64,000 bases of DNA from Herbiconiux oxytropis (GTDB lineage: Bacteria > Actinomycetota > Actinomycetes > Actinomycetales > Microbacteriaceae): the NCBI RefSeq assembly GCF_024979315.1, contig NZ_JANLCK010000008.1, forward strand, positions 119,431 to 183,430, read 5' to 3'. Below, in pieces: positions 16,885-25,002 of this stretch. Position numbers and translations under genes: made by a program. The notes beneath the pieces are model-generated. The model was not told the DNA's origin and ran no database searches. It worked only from the letters and a program-made list of their open reading frames with translations. Numbering within the stretch: the first letter of the stretch is position 1; each line of letters opens with the position of its first letter.

Positions 16885-16929
16885 CACGAAGAAGCCCCCT
16901 CCACGTCGTGTGGAAGGGGCTTCTTCGTG
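16885..16929. terminator. Bidirectional terminator hairpin
   Basis: CACGAAGAAGCCCC and GGGGCTTCTTCGTG pair perfectly, extended by CTCCAC/GTGGA inside with one bulge. The hairpin lies between the convergent permease and dehydrogenase genes and contains TTCTTC on the plus strand and the mirrored sequence on the minus strand, so it can serve both directions. Confidence 0.85.
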
Positions 16930-16943
16930 CCTGGGCAGGGCAG

Positions 16944-17843
16944 CTAGAGCAGGTCGCGGCGTGAGACCTCCGCGATGGCGCTCCAGTCGGCGTCCTTCAG
17001 ATCCGGATCGGCGAGGGCCGCATCGAACACCTCGATCAGGGCCGGCAGCGTCGCCGGGGTCACGCCGCCGGCCTCCGCGACCTCCTGGGCGAGCCCGAGG
17101 TCCTTCCGCCCGAGGGCGATGTGGAAGCCGGGTGGGGTGTACTCGCCGCGCGCGATCATGCCGCCGTAGCCGGAGTAGACCACGCCACCGAACAGGGTGC
17201 TCGAGAGCAGCTCGGTGAACAGTTCCGGATCCACCCCCTGGCGCTCGGTCATCGCGACCGACTCGCCGATCGCCTGCATGGCGTGGATGATGTTGTAGTT
17301 CACCGCGGCCTTCACGGCGTTGGCGGCCGAGGGCCGCTCGCCGAGCCGCCAGGTGCGCTTGCCGAGCTCGGCGAAGTACGGCTCGAGGGCGTCGAGCGCC
17401 TCGGCCGGACCCGCCGCGAGGATGTTCAGCTGGCCCGCGGCGGCCACCGGCGGCCGGCCGAGCACGGGGGCGGCCACGTAGGTGGCTCCCTCCGCGTCGA
17501 ACGCCGTCGCGAGCCGATCTGCCAGCGAGGGGCTGATCGAGGCCATCACGACGTGCGTGCGCCCCTTCAGAGAGCGGATGGCGGCCTCGTCGAGCACCGA
17601 CTGCACGGCCTCGTCGTTGGCGAGCATCGAGAACGACAGCTCGGGCTCGAGGGCCTCGGCGGGCGCCTGGGCCCGCCGAGCCCCCGCGGCCACGAGCTCG
17701 TCCGCGGCAGCCGGTGAGCGATTCCAGACGACGACGTCGTGGCCGGCGTCGACGAGGCGTCTCGCCATCCCGGCGCCCATCGAGCCGAGGCCGAGAAACC
17801 CCACAGCGGCTTTGGCGATCGTGGTCACGGTGTCGCTCGTCAC
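16944..17843 (-). CDS. NAD(P)-dependent beta-hydroxyacid dehydrogenase (HIBADH/6PGDH family)
   Basis: 299 residues from GTG 17843, which overlaps the stop of the M24 gene. GFLGLGSMGAGMARRL is the GxGxMGxG cofactor motif, followed by WNRSP, whose Arg suggests NADP. The substrate motif usually reading DAPVSGG is altered to APVLGRPPVAA. The catalytic lysine lies in AVKAAVNYN. Members reduce or oxidise 3-hydroxyisobutyrate, tartronate semialdehyde or related acids, or reduce imines. The altered substrate loop points away from classical 3-hydroxyisobutyrate. Co-transcribed with the M24 gene. Confidence 0.85.
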   Translation of the reverse strand: MTSDTVTTIAKAAVGFLGLGSMGAGMARRLVDAGHDVVVWNRSPAAADELVAAGARRAQAPAEALEPELSFSMLANDEAVQSVLDEAAIRSLKGRTHVVMASISPSLADRLATAFDAEGATYVAAPVLGRPPVAAAGQLNILAAGPAEALDALEPYFAELGKRTWRLGERPSAANAVKAAVNYNIIHAMQAIGESVAMTERQGVDPELFTELLSSTLFGGVVYSGYGGMIARGEYTPPGFHIALGRKDLGLAQEVAEAGGVTPATLPALIEVFDAALADPDLKDADWSAIAEVSRRDLL

Positions 17844-19222
17844 GCTTCGCCGCGCCCCCAGGTGGTGTTGAGGTGCGACTGCGAGTCGCGCTCGAGGTTG
17901 AGCGGCCCGTCGATCGTGTAGTAGCGCTTGCCGGCCACGAGAAGCTCCTCGGCCGGGAACTTCGTGATGACCTCGCAGCCGTCGGCCGTGACCACGACCT
18001 CCTCCTCGATGCGCGCGGCACCCCAGCCGTCGGCCGAGGGCCAGTAGGTCTCGAGGGCGAAGACGTTGCCCTCCTGCAGCACCTCGGGGTGGTCGAGCGA
18101 GGTGAGGCGCGAGAAGATCGGCTTCTCCCAGATCGACAGGCCCACGCCGTGGCCGTACTGCAGGGCGAACGCGGCCTCCTCGTCGGCGAAGCCGAACTCC
18201 TCGGCCTTGGGCCACACCTTCACGATGTCGGCGGTGGTCGCGCCCGGCTTCACGAGGGCGATCGCGCGGTCCATGTACTCGCGGGCTCGGGTGTACGCGT
18301 CTCGCTGGGCCGACGACGCCGAGCCGACCGCGAAGGTGCGGTAGTAGCAGGTGCGGTAGCCGTTGAAGGAGTGCAGGATGTCGAAGAACGCCGGGTCGCC
18401 CGGGCGGATCAGACGGTCCGAGAACACGTGCGGGTGCGGCGAGCAGCGCTCGCCGGAGATCGCGTTCACGCCCTCGACGTACTCCGAGCCGAGGTCGTAG
18501 AGGGTCTTCGCCACGAGGCCAACGGCCTCGTTCTCGCGGACACCGGGGCGGAGGAAGCGGTAGAGGTCCTCGTAGGCCGCGTCGACCATCGAGGCGGCCT
18601 GGGTGAGCAGGCGGATCTCGTCCGGCGTCTTCACGCGGCGGGCCTCCATGAAGACCTGCTGGCCGTCGACCACCTGGATGCCCTCCTGCTGCAGGGCGAA
18701 GAGGATGGGCAGCTCGATCACGTCGACACCGAGCGGCTGGTCGGCGAGCCCGAACTTCTCGAGCTCGCGCTTGATCTTCTTGGCCACCTTCTGCGCGATC
18801 TCCGCTTCGGGCGGGAACGCGCCGCGGAGGGTGGAGATTCCGGCGCGGGCGCCGGACTCCAGCCGCGGCCGCTTGGCGCCCTCGTGCGGGGCGTTGGGGT
18901 CGGCATCCATCTCGGCCGTCGTGGTGTCGAGCCAGGGGTTGTAGAGCGCGTGGTGCTTCGCCGCCGAACCGAAGTCCCAGACGATCGGATCGGTGTTGCG
19001 GGTGAGGAGGGAGAAGCGGATGAGCTTGTCCATCGCCCACGTGCCGATGTGGGTGGCGCTCATGTAGCGGATGTTGGAGAAGTCGAACGCGAGCACCGCA
19101 CCGAGCGAGGAGATGTCGAGCTCCGCCTTCAGTCGGGCAAGGCGGGCGTCGCGCAGTCGATCCATGTCGACGCGCTCCTCCCAGTCCACGGCGTTGGTTC
19201 CGGTGGTGCCGGTGCTCTTCAT
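17840..19222 (-). CDS. M24-family creatinase/aminopeptidase-P-like protein with altered metal site
   Basis: 460 residues from ATG 19222, with AAGGAGG 6 bases upstream. The N-terminal creatinase-N domain (LAFDFSNIRYMSATH) and C-terminal pita-bread fold are complete. Of the five metal ligands of peptidases, the first Asp (FFDI), the His (GHGVGLS), and both Glu (ALETYWP, ARIEEEV) are visible, but the second Asp, normally in a SDxTRTF motif, is Cys in RTCYYRTF. That loss fits a non-peptidase M24 enzyme such as creatinase-like hydrolases or lyases. The partner dehydrogenase gene overlaps, and an XRE-cupin regulator is divergent, so it is likely catabolic. Confidence 0.82.
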   Translation of the reverse strand: MKSTGTTGTNAVDWEERVDMDRLRDARLARLKAELDISSLGAVLAFDFSNIRYMSATHIGTWAMDKLIRFSLLTRNTDPIVWDFGSAAKHHALYNPWLDTTTAEMDADPNAPHEGAKRPRLESGARAGISTLRGAFPPEAEIAQKVAKKIKRELEKFGLADQPLGVDVIELPILFALQQEGIQVVDGQQVFMEARRVKTPDEIRLLTQAASMVDAAYEDLYRFLRPGVRENEAVGLVAKTLYDLGSEYVEGVNAISGERCSPHPHVFSDRLIRPGDPAFFDILHSFNGYRTCYYRTFAVGSASSAQRDAYTRAREYMDRAIALVKPGATTADIVKVWPKAEEFGFADEEAAFALQYGHGVGLSIWEKPIFSRLTSLDHPEVLQEGNVFALETYWPSADGWGAARIEEEVVVTADGCEVITKFPAEELLVAGKRYYTIDGPLNLERDSQSHLNTTWGRGEA

Positions 19223-19237
19223 CGAGTCCTCCTTGGG

Positions 19238-19271
19238 GTCGCGCTGATGATCTGGTCGCGCTGACGATCTG
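19238..19271. repeat. 17-base tandem repeat upstream of the M24 gene
   Basis: Two head-to-tail copies of GTCGCGCTGAYGATCTG, differing at one base, lie directly before the ribosome site of the M24 gene in the region shared with the regulator. They could be regulator sites or a replication slip. Confidence 0.6.
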
Positions 19272-19355
19272 ACTGGCTTGGCGGCGCCGCACTTTACACG
19301 CGTACAGCCCGACTTAACACTACAACACCGATCTCGCGTACGCTCGGGCTCTACT

Positions 19356-20072
19356 ATGGAGACCATGCCGGACGGATTGGGCGCACGACTGCGCGAAGCA
19401 CGACTGAAGCAGGGGTTGAGCCTGCGCAGCGTCGCGCAGAGCCTCGGTGTCTCGGCTTCCCTCATCTCCCAGGTCGAGATCGGCAAGACGCAGCCCTCGG
19501 TCTCGACGCTCTACGCGATGGCGAGCCACCTCGGGGTCTCGCTCGACGAGCTCGTGGGCATGCAGCCCGCGCCGGCCGCGCCCGACGAGGCCCCCGTGTC
19601 GATGTTCGGGCACACCGGACCCGCCCTGCCCGACGTGCAGCGCGGTGCCGAGAACCCCGTGATCGAGATGGAGAACGGCGTGCGCTGGGAGCGGCTCGCG
19701 GCCGGAGCGGGCGGCCCCGTCGACGCCCTGCTCGTGACCTACGAGCCCGGGGCCTCGAGCTCGGTCGAGGGCAAGCTCATGCGGCACGCCGGCACTGAGT
19801 ACGCCTACCTGCTCGAGGGCGAGCTCACCCTGCACATCGACTTCGACACCCATGTGCTCGGCCCGGGCGACTCGTTGCAGTTCGACTCCGTGCGCCCCCA
19901 CCTCTACTCCAACCGCGGGTCGGTGCCGGCGAAGGGCGTGTGGTTCGTCTTCGGCCGCCGGCAGCAGAACCTCGCGATGCGCGACGCCCCGCAGGGGGAG
20001 AGCGGCGCTCCCGAGGGCGCGCCGGGATCTGCCGTCGACGTGCTGCGCCAGATGGACGGGCTCGGCGCCTAG
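19356..20072 (+). CDS. XRE-family regulator with C-terminal cupin
   Basis: 238 residues from ATG 19356 (alternative ATG 19365). Residues 8-65 form a lambda-repressor-type helix-turn-helix (GLSLRSVAQSLGVSASLISQVEIGKTQPSVSTL), and residues 150-215 form a cupin (HAGTEYAYLLEGELTLHID, FDSVRPHLYSN). Regulators of this build respond to a small metabolite bound in the cupin and usually control the neighbouring catabolic operon, here the divergent M24/dehydrogenase pair. TACTAT at 19352-19357 would place transcription start at about 19364, so a leaderless start at 19365 is possible. Confidence 0.9.
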   Translation: METMPDGLGARLREARLKQGLSLRSVAQSLGVSASLISQVEIGKTQPSVSTLYAMASHLGVSLDELVGMQPAPAAPDEAPVSMFGHTGPALPDVQRGAENPVIEMENGVRWERLAAGAGGPVDALLVTYEPGASSSVEGKLMRHAGTEYAYLLEGELTLHIDFDTHVLGPGDSLQFDSVRPHLYSNRGSVPAKGVWFVFGRRQQNLAMRDAPQGESGAPEGAPGSAVDVLRQMDGLGA

Positions 20073-20098
20073 GCCCGAGCCCGCCCACCGGCGGCGGT

Positions 20099-21154
20099 TC
20101 AGCTGCGGGTGTGCACCGCGGGCCGCGGCTCGGCGATCCAGGGGTCGACGAGCGTCTTGATCTGGGTGGAGCGGCCCTCCAGGAGCGGCTGCAGCGCATC
20201 CTCGCCCACGGTGTCGAGCGGGATGACCTCGCTCGCGATGTCGGACCAGTCCGGCCGGGTGCCGAGCAGCCGCACGGCCTCGGGGAAGTCGGTCCGGTAG
20301 ACGTGCGCCACGGTGCCGATGATCGTGTACTCGCTGAGCGTCCAGCGCCCGAGCGGCAGGGCGGGCTCGCCGCGCTGCACACCCACGGGCACGATCGTGG
20401 CGCCGGGCTTGGCCGCGTCGAGCACGGAGGCCAGGCCGGGAGCCGAGCCGCTGACCTCGAAGAACACGTCGATGTCCATGCCGAGCTCCTCGATCCGCTC
20501 GGCGAGGCTCGCGGTGCCGCCCTTGAGCGTCTCGGCCGCTCCCAGGCGCTTGGCGAGCTCGAGCCGGTCGTCGTTGAGGTCGACCACGAGCACCCGCGCG
20601 CCCGTGGCCGCGGCGGCGACCGTGATGAAGGCGCCGATGCCGCCCACGCCGATCACCACGGCGTCCATGCCGGCGGCGAGACCGCTGCGACGCACGGCGT
20701 GCACGGCGATCGCCATCGGCTGGGTGAGCCCGAGGGTGTCGAGGGGGAGGCCGGAGTCGGAGGCGTCGAAGGTGATGGCGGCCGGCGAGATCACGTAGCC
20801 GGCGAGACCGCCGTCGTGGTGGAAGCCGATCGTGCTGTAGCTGCGGCAGAGGTTCGTGCGACCCTGGCGGCAGGGCTTGCACTCGCCGCACGAGATCCCG
20901 GCGCCGCTCACCACGGTGGCCCCCACCTCGAGGTCGGTGACGCCGGGGCCGACGGCCGCGACGGTGCCGGCGAGCTCGTGGCCGAGCGCCACGGGTGGAG
21001 CCGCGAGCACGAGGCTGCGGCCGAACTCGGTGGCGTCGCTGCCGCAGACGCCGCAGACGCCCACGCGGATGAGCACCTCCCCGGGGCCGGGCTCGGGAAC
21101 GGCCAGCTCGTCGACCCGGAGGTCGCCGACGTCGTGCAGCACGACCGCGCGCAT
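20099..21154 (-). CDS. Zinc-dependent alcohol/polyol dehydrogenase
   Basis: 351 residues from ATG 21154, chosen for its GGAGG 5 bases upstream; a GTG at 21193 overlapping the Dabb stop would add 13 residues. Catalytic zinc ligands are in CGVCGSD and GHEL, and the structural zinc cysteines in CGECKPCRQGRTNLC. The Rossmann loop is VIGVGGIGAF. It resembles the threonine/sorbitol/butanediol dehydrogenase branch of medium-chain dehydrogenases. It is co-transcribed with the small Dabb protein, from the divergent region that also serves the ketopantoate-reductase-like gene. Confidence 0.9.
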   Translation of the reverse strand: MRAVVLHDVGDLRVDELAVPEPGPGEVLIRVGVCGVCGSDATEFGRSLVLAAPPVALGHELAGTVAAVGPGVTDLEVGATVVSGAGISCGECKPCRQGRTNLCRSYSTIGFHHDGGLAGYVISPAAITFDASDSGLPLDTLGLTQPMAIAVHAVRRSGLAAGMDAVVIGVGGIGAFITVAAAATGARVLVVDLNDDRLELAKRLGAAETLKGGTASLAERIEELGMDIDVFFEVSGSAPGLASVLDAAKPGATIVPVGVQRGEPALPLGRWTLSEYTIIGTVAHVYRTDFPEAVRLLGTRPDWSDIASEVIPLDTVGEDALQPLLEGRSTQIKTLVDPWIAEPRPAVHTRS

Positions 21155-21189
21155 GGTCGCCTCCGGCACGAGCGGATCCGGGACGGTCG

Positions 21190-21501
21190 TCACGCGAGCG
21201 ATCCGGATTCGATGGGCAGCTGCACCGCGGAGCGCTCGGCGATCATGCGGCCGAGGTGCTTCTCGTAGACCGCGACGTGGTCGGGGTGGTCGAGGTAGGC
21301 GTCGAGGCCTGCGGCATCGTCGAGGATCGCGACGACCCCGTAGTCCGAGCCGGCCGGGCGGAGGTGCAGGTTGGCGCCTGCGGTGTACGACTTGATCTCG
21401 GGGATGCCTTCGGCCATCTCGGAGAGGGCTGCGGTGAGCGCGCTCACGTCGGCTTCGGTGACGTCGTCTTTCCAGCGGAATGCGGCGAGGTGGAGGATCA
21501 T
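21190..21501 (-). CDS. Dabb (stress-responsive A/B barrel) domain protein
   Basis: 103 residues. MILHLAAFRWKDDVTEADV, followed by an alternating helix/strand pattern and DHPDHVAVYEKHL, is typical of the dimeric alpha-beta barrel Dabb family. Relatives are small cyclases, decarboxylases or proteins of unknown activity encoded in catabolic operons. It is the first gene of a two-gene operon; its own ribosome site is weak (GAGAG). Confidence 0.85.
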   Translation of the reverse strand: MILHLAAFRWKDDVTEADVSALTAALSEMAEGIPEIKSYTAGANLHLRPAGSDYGVVAILDDAAGLDAYLDHPDHVAVYEKHLGRMIAERSAVQLPIESGSLA

Positions 21502-21537
21502 CGGTCTCTGCTCTCTTCGTCGAGGATGTCAAGCGAC

Positions 21538-21611
21538 AATGTACAGTGTGGCGCTCTGGCCTTCAATTTATCAGGCGATTGTGTGACGGTTGTACATCCT
21601 TGCTGTATTCT
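21538..21611. promoter_or_regulatory. Divergent promoters with paired TGTACA elements
   Basis: Minus strand: TTGAAG (revcomp 21561-21566), a 17-base spacer, and TACATT (revcomp 21538-21543) form a promoter for the Dabb/dehydrogenase operon. Plus strand: GTGACG (21583-21588), a 17-base spacer, and TATTCT (21606-21611) form one for the next operon. TGTACA occurs at 21540-21545, over the minus -10, and at 21591-21596, inside the plus spacer, 51 bases apart. This looks like one regulator controlling both directions. Confidence 0.5.
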
Positions 21612-21647
21612 CGAGACCGTTGCCGACGAGGGCTGGAGAGGACACCG

Positions 21648-22676
21648 ATGAGTGAACCGCGGATCGCCGTACTCGGAGCCGGAGCGAACGGAGCCTCGAT
21701 CGGCGCCGACCTCACAGCGGCCGGCCTCGACCCGGTGCTGATCGAGCAGTGGCCCTCGCACGTCGAGCGGATGCGCACCGACGGCATCCGCATCATCACC
21801 CCCGACAGCGAGCTCCACGTGCGGCCCCGGGTGATGCATCTGTGTGAGGTCGCCGAACTCAAGCAGCCCTTCGACGTCGTCCTCATGCTCATGAAGGCCT
21901 ACGACTCCCGGTGGGCCGCCGAGCTGATCCGCCCGTATCTCGCCGCCGACGGCCTCATGGCCGGCGTGCAGAACGGCATGACCGCGGGTGTGGTGGAGGA
22001 CGTGGTGGGCGCATCCCGCACCATCGGCACCGTCATCGAGTGCTCCGCCACCATGGACGAGCCGGGTGTCGTGCACCGGCACACGGGTGTCGACCGTTCC
22101 TGGTTCGCCGTGGGCGAGCTGCCCGGCGGGCCCGCCGGCCGCGCCGAGGAGGTGGCGGCGCTGCTCAGGCACTCCGGCACCGTGCAGCACTTCGGCGACA
22201 TCGAGGCGGCGAAGTGGATGAAGCTCGTCTCGAACAGCACGCTGCTCGTCACGAGCGCGATCCTCGGCCTGCCGATGCTCGACGCCCTGCACACTCCCGG
22301 GTATCGCGAGGTGATGGTGGCCGCGGGCAACGAGGCGCTCGCCGTGGGGGCCGCCGCGGGGCATCCGGTGCTGCCCATCTTCGGGCTCACCCCCGACGAG
22401 ATCGCCGACCCCGACCGGGTGGTCGAGATCATGACCGACAAGCTCTTCACGGGCTTCGTGGTGCCGGGCGCCACCACCACCGTGCTGCAGGACTGGGTGA
22501 AGGGGCGGCACAGCGAGGTCGACGACCTCAACGGGCACGTCGTCGCGCGCGGCGCCGAGCTCGGCGTGCCGACGCCCGTCAACGCGGCCGTCGTGGAGCT
22601 CGCCCACGCCATCGAGCGCGGGGAGCTGCAGCCCTCGCCGGCGCACCTCGACGCGATGTCGCGGGCGCGCGGGTGA
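21648..22676 (+). CDS. Ketopantoate-reductase-like (PanE/ApbA) dehydrogenase
   Basis: 342 residues from ATG 21648 with GGAGAGGA upstream. IAVLGAGANGASIGADL is the NADP-binding loop; the KWMKLVSNS segment near residue 190 carries the catalytic Lys and Asn, and HSEVDDLNG near 285 the substrate-binding Ser/Glu. The fold is that of 2-dehydropantoate 2-reductase, but family members in catabolic operons often reduce or oxidise other 2-oxo/hydroxy acids. Its position beside dehydrogenases and a transporter makes a housekeeping pantothenate role doubtful. It overlaps the exporter gene (GTGA). Confidence 0.85.
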   Translation: MSEPRIAVLGAGANGASIGADLTAAGLDPVLIEQWPSHVERMRTDGIRIITPDSELHVRPRVMHLCEVAELKQPFDVVLMLMKAYDSRWAAELIRPYLAADGLMAGVQNGMTAGVVEDVVGASRTIGTVIECSATMDEPGVVHRHTGVDRSWFAVGELPGGPAGRAEEVAALLRHSGTVQHFGDIEAAKWMKLVSNSTLLVTSAILGLPMLDALHTPGYREVMVAAGNEALAVGAAAGHPVLPIFGLTPDEIADPDRVVEIMTDKLFTGFVVPGATTTVLQDWVKGRHSEVDDLNGHVVARGAELGVPTPVNAAVVELAHAIERGELQPSPAHLDAMSRARG

Positions 22677-23821
22677 CGAAGGGCCCTTACTCTCAGGCCG
22701 CTGCATCGGATCCGGGGTCGGAGCCGGTGTCGAAGCCGGGGTCGAACCCGGTGTCGAACCCCGGCCCGGTCAAGCGGACGCGGCCGGTCGTGGCGACCAT
22801 CGCAGCCCTCGTGGCGGGGTGCGCGGTGGCCGCCCAGACCTCCATCAACGGGCACACGAGCGTGGCGGTCGGATCTCCCGTGCTCGCGACCGCGGTGAAC
22901 CACGGCTCGGCGCTGCTGCTCTCGCTCATCGTGGCGCTCGCCATGGGGGCGCTGCCCCGGGCCGCCCGAGCGCTCCGGCAGCGGCGTGCCGAGCTCCGCT
23001 GGTGGTGGTTCCTCGGCGGCCTGATGGGCTTCGTGGCCGTGCTCGCCATCATCACGGTGACCCCCACCGTGGGCGTCGTCGCGGTGGCCGTGGCCGTCAC
23101 CCTCGGGCAGCTCATCGGCTCGGTGATGGCCGACTCGCTGAACCTCGGTCCGGGAGGCCGGCGACCGCTCAACCTGCTCCGCACGGTGGGCCTCGGCGTG
23201 GCGGTCATCGCCGTCGTCGTGGGAGCGGTCGGCCGCTTCGAGGTCGAGAACCTCATCGTCATCCCGGTCGTCATCGTCGCCGGCATCATCATCGCCGTGC
23301 AGCAGGCGTGGAACGGCTGGATCGTCGTGGTCTCGGGTGAGTTCGCCGCCATGTCGGTCATCAACTTCGCCACCTCGGCGATCTTCGTCGGCACCGCGCT
23401 CGTGATCTCGATGCTCAACGCGCCCATCGACTTCGCCGCGCTGCCGCCGTGGGCGCCCCTTGGCGGCGCCGTCGGGGCCGTGATCGGCGTGGTCACGGCG
23501 CTCACCCTGCGCATCATCGGAGTGCTGAGCGTGATGCTCTGCATCGCCGCCGGGCAGGCCATCGCCGCGGTCGTGCTCGACCTCGTGGTGCCGGTCGACG
23601 CCCTCGGGCTCACGCCGGGCGCCGTGCTGGGGGCGGTGCTCGCGGTGGCTGCGGTCGGGATCGCGGGGCTCGGCGCGCTCACCGGCGCGCGACGGCGGGC
23701 GGCGGATGCTCGTGCTGGCGGTGCGGGTGTCGGTGAGGGTGCGGGTGCCGGTGATGCCGCAGGTGAGGGTGCCGGTGTCGGTGATGCCGCGGTGCCGCTG
23801 CCCGGGAGCCAGAACCCCTAG
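22673..23821 (+). CDS. DUF606/YdcZ-type DMT transporter
   Basis: 382 residues from GTG 22673. After a Pro/Ser-rich N terminus with repeated GSxPVSxPG come about ten hydrophobic segments in two repeated halves, each starting with a segment such as QTSINGHTSVAVGSP or QQAWNGWIVVVSG, the mark of a double YdcZ domain. It is a predicted inner-membrane carrier of the drug/metabolite superfamily. The C-terminal tail (GAGVGEGAGAGDAAGEGAG) is low complexity and encoded by imperfect repeats. The overlap with the reductase gene suggests it moves that enzyme's substrate or product. Confidence 0.82.
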   Translation: MTKGPYSQAAASDPGSEPVSKPGSNPVSNPGPVKRTRPVVATIAALVAGCAVAAQTSINGHTSVAVGSPVLATAVNHGSALLLSLIVALAMGALPRAARALRQRRAELRWWWFLGGLMGFVAVLAIITVTPTVGVVAVAVAVTLGQLIGSVMADSLNLGPGGRRPLNLLRTVGLGVAVIAVVVGAVGRFEVENLIVIPVVIVAGIIIAVQQAWNGWIVVVSGEFAAMSVINFATSAIFVGTALVISMLNAPIDFAALPPWAPLGGAVGAVIGVVTALTLRIIGVLSVMLCIAAGQAIAAVVLDLVVPVDALGLTPGAVLGAVLAVAAVGIAGLGALTGARRRAADARAGGAGVGEGAGAGDAAGEGAGVGDAAVPLPGSQNP

Positions 23822-23865
23822 ACAACACGCGGGCCGGTACAGCCGCCGGGCCAGGAGGAGATGCC

Positions 23866-24972
23866 ATGCCGACCACCGTCGATGCCGCCGTCACCCACAG
23901 GGGAGCGCTCGATCTCAGCGTGGAGCCGCTCGTGCTCCGGGATCCCGGCGCTCGCGACGTCGTGGTCGAGATCGACGCCACCGCGTTCTGCTACAGCGAC
24001 TGGATCGCGGTCGCCGGTGGCACGGGACTGCCCGAACTCGACCTCTACCCGGTGGTGCTCGGGCACTCCGCGGTGGGCCGCGTGGTCTCCGCGGGCTCGT
24101 CGGCGCGGCATCGGGAGGGCCAGCGGGTGCTCATCACGGCCACGCCCGAGTGCGGCGAGTGCTTCTGGTGCACGAACGGGCGGATCGACCAGTGCGAAGG
24201 CCTGTTCGTGCCGGCGCCCGTGATCGGAGCGCTCGAAGACGGCCGCGAGGTGCGCGCCCCCGGCTCGTCGGCGACCTACGCCGAGCTCAGCGTCATCCGC
24301 GACATCCAGGTGTTCCCGGTCGAGAGCGACCTGCCCGACACCTGGCTCGCGATGTTCGGCTGCGGCATCATCTCGGGCATGGGCGCCGTGGTGAACGTGG
24401 GGCGGATCGAGCCGGGGAGCTCGGTCGTGGTGGTCGGCTGCGGTCAGGAGGGGCTGTGGATGGTGCAGGCCGCGCGGGCCCTCGGAGCCAGGACGATCGT
24501 CGCCGTCGAACCGCTCGCCGCCCGGCGCGAGCTCGCGCTGCGCCTGGGGGCCACCGACGCCGTCGATCCTTCGGGGCTCGACGAGGCCGAGCTGCGGGAT
24601 GCCGTGATCGGGCTCCTCGACGGCCGCGGCGCCGACTACGGCTTCGACGCCGGCGGCTCGATCGCCTCCGTGCAGCAGGCATTCGCCTTCACGCGCCTCG
24701 GCGGGGTCGTGACGATGACGACCTACGTGCGGCGCGACAGCACCGTCGACCTGCCGCTGTTCGACCTCGCGTTGCGCGGCCGCGACGTGCGGAGCTCGCA
24801 GAGCGGGCGGCTCGACATGCGCCGCGACCTCGCGCAGTTCCTGCCGTGGCTGGAGTCGGGCGCGGTCGACGCGGAGGCCCTGCTGGGCGAGGTGCGCCCG
24901 CTCGCGCTCGCGAACGAGGCGCTCGCCGCCTCCCGCGACCGCACCGAGCTCACGCCGATCCTGCTCCCGTGA
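23866..24972 (+). CDS. Zinc-dependent alcohol dehydrogenase, paralogue of gene at window start
   Basis: 368 residues with GGAGGAG 5 bases before ATG 23866. Zinc-site segments are FCYSDW (Cys) and LGHSAVG (His, with Ser in place of the usual Glu), and FGCGIISGMGAV supplies the third Cys as in class III-like long-chain members. ECGECFWCTNGRIDQC holds structural zinc cysteines. The Rossmann loop VVGCGQEGLWMVQAAR and LDMRRDL near the C terminus recur in the truncated dehydrogenase at 2-598. Likely oxidises an alcohol produced in the same catabolic region; it sits 44 bases after the exporter gene. Confidence 0.9.
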   Translation: MPTTVDAAVTHRGALDLSVEPLVLRDPGARDVVVEIDATAFCYSDWIAVAGGTGLPELDLYPVVLGHSAVGRVVSAGSSARHREGQRVLITATPECGECFWCTNGRIDQCEGLFVPAPVIGALEDGREVRAPGSSATYAELSVIRDIQVFPVESDLPDTWLAMFGCGIISGMGAVVNVGRIEPGSSVVVVGCGQEGLWMVQAARALGARTIVAVEPLAARRELALRLGATDAVDPSGLDEAELRDAVIGLLDGRGADYGFDAGGSIASVQQAFAFTRLGGVVTMTTYVRRDSTVDLPLFDLALRGRDVRSSQSGRLDMRRDLAQFLPWLESGAVDAEALLGEVRPLALANEALAASRDRTELTPILLP

Positions 24973-24983
24973 GCAGAGTCGAC

Positions 24984-24999
24984 GCGAGCTCGGGCTCGC
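24984..24999. terminator. Small hairpin between convergent genes
   Basis: GCGAGC and GCTCGC pair around TCGG between the alcohol dehydrogenase and aldehyde dehydrogenase stops. Short and without a T-run, so only tentatively a terminator. Confidence 0.35.
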
Positions 25000-25002
25000 T
25001 GG

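Noticed and set aside
17840..19222. DMSP lyase DddP
   Set aside because: Some N-terminal resemblance, but DddP needs Asp residues at positions that are Leu and Cys here; called only an M24 creatinase-like protein.
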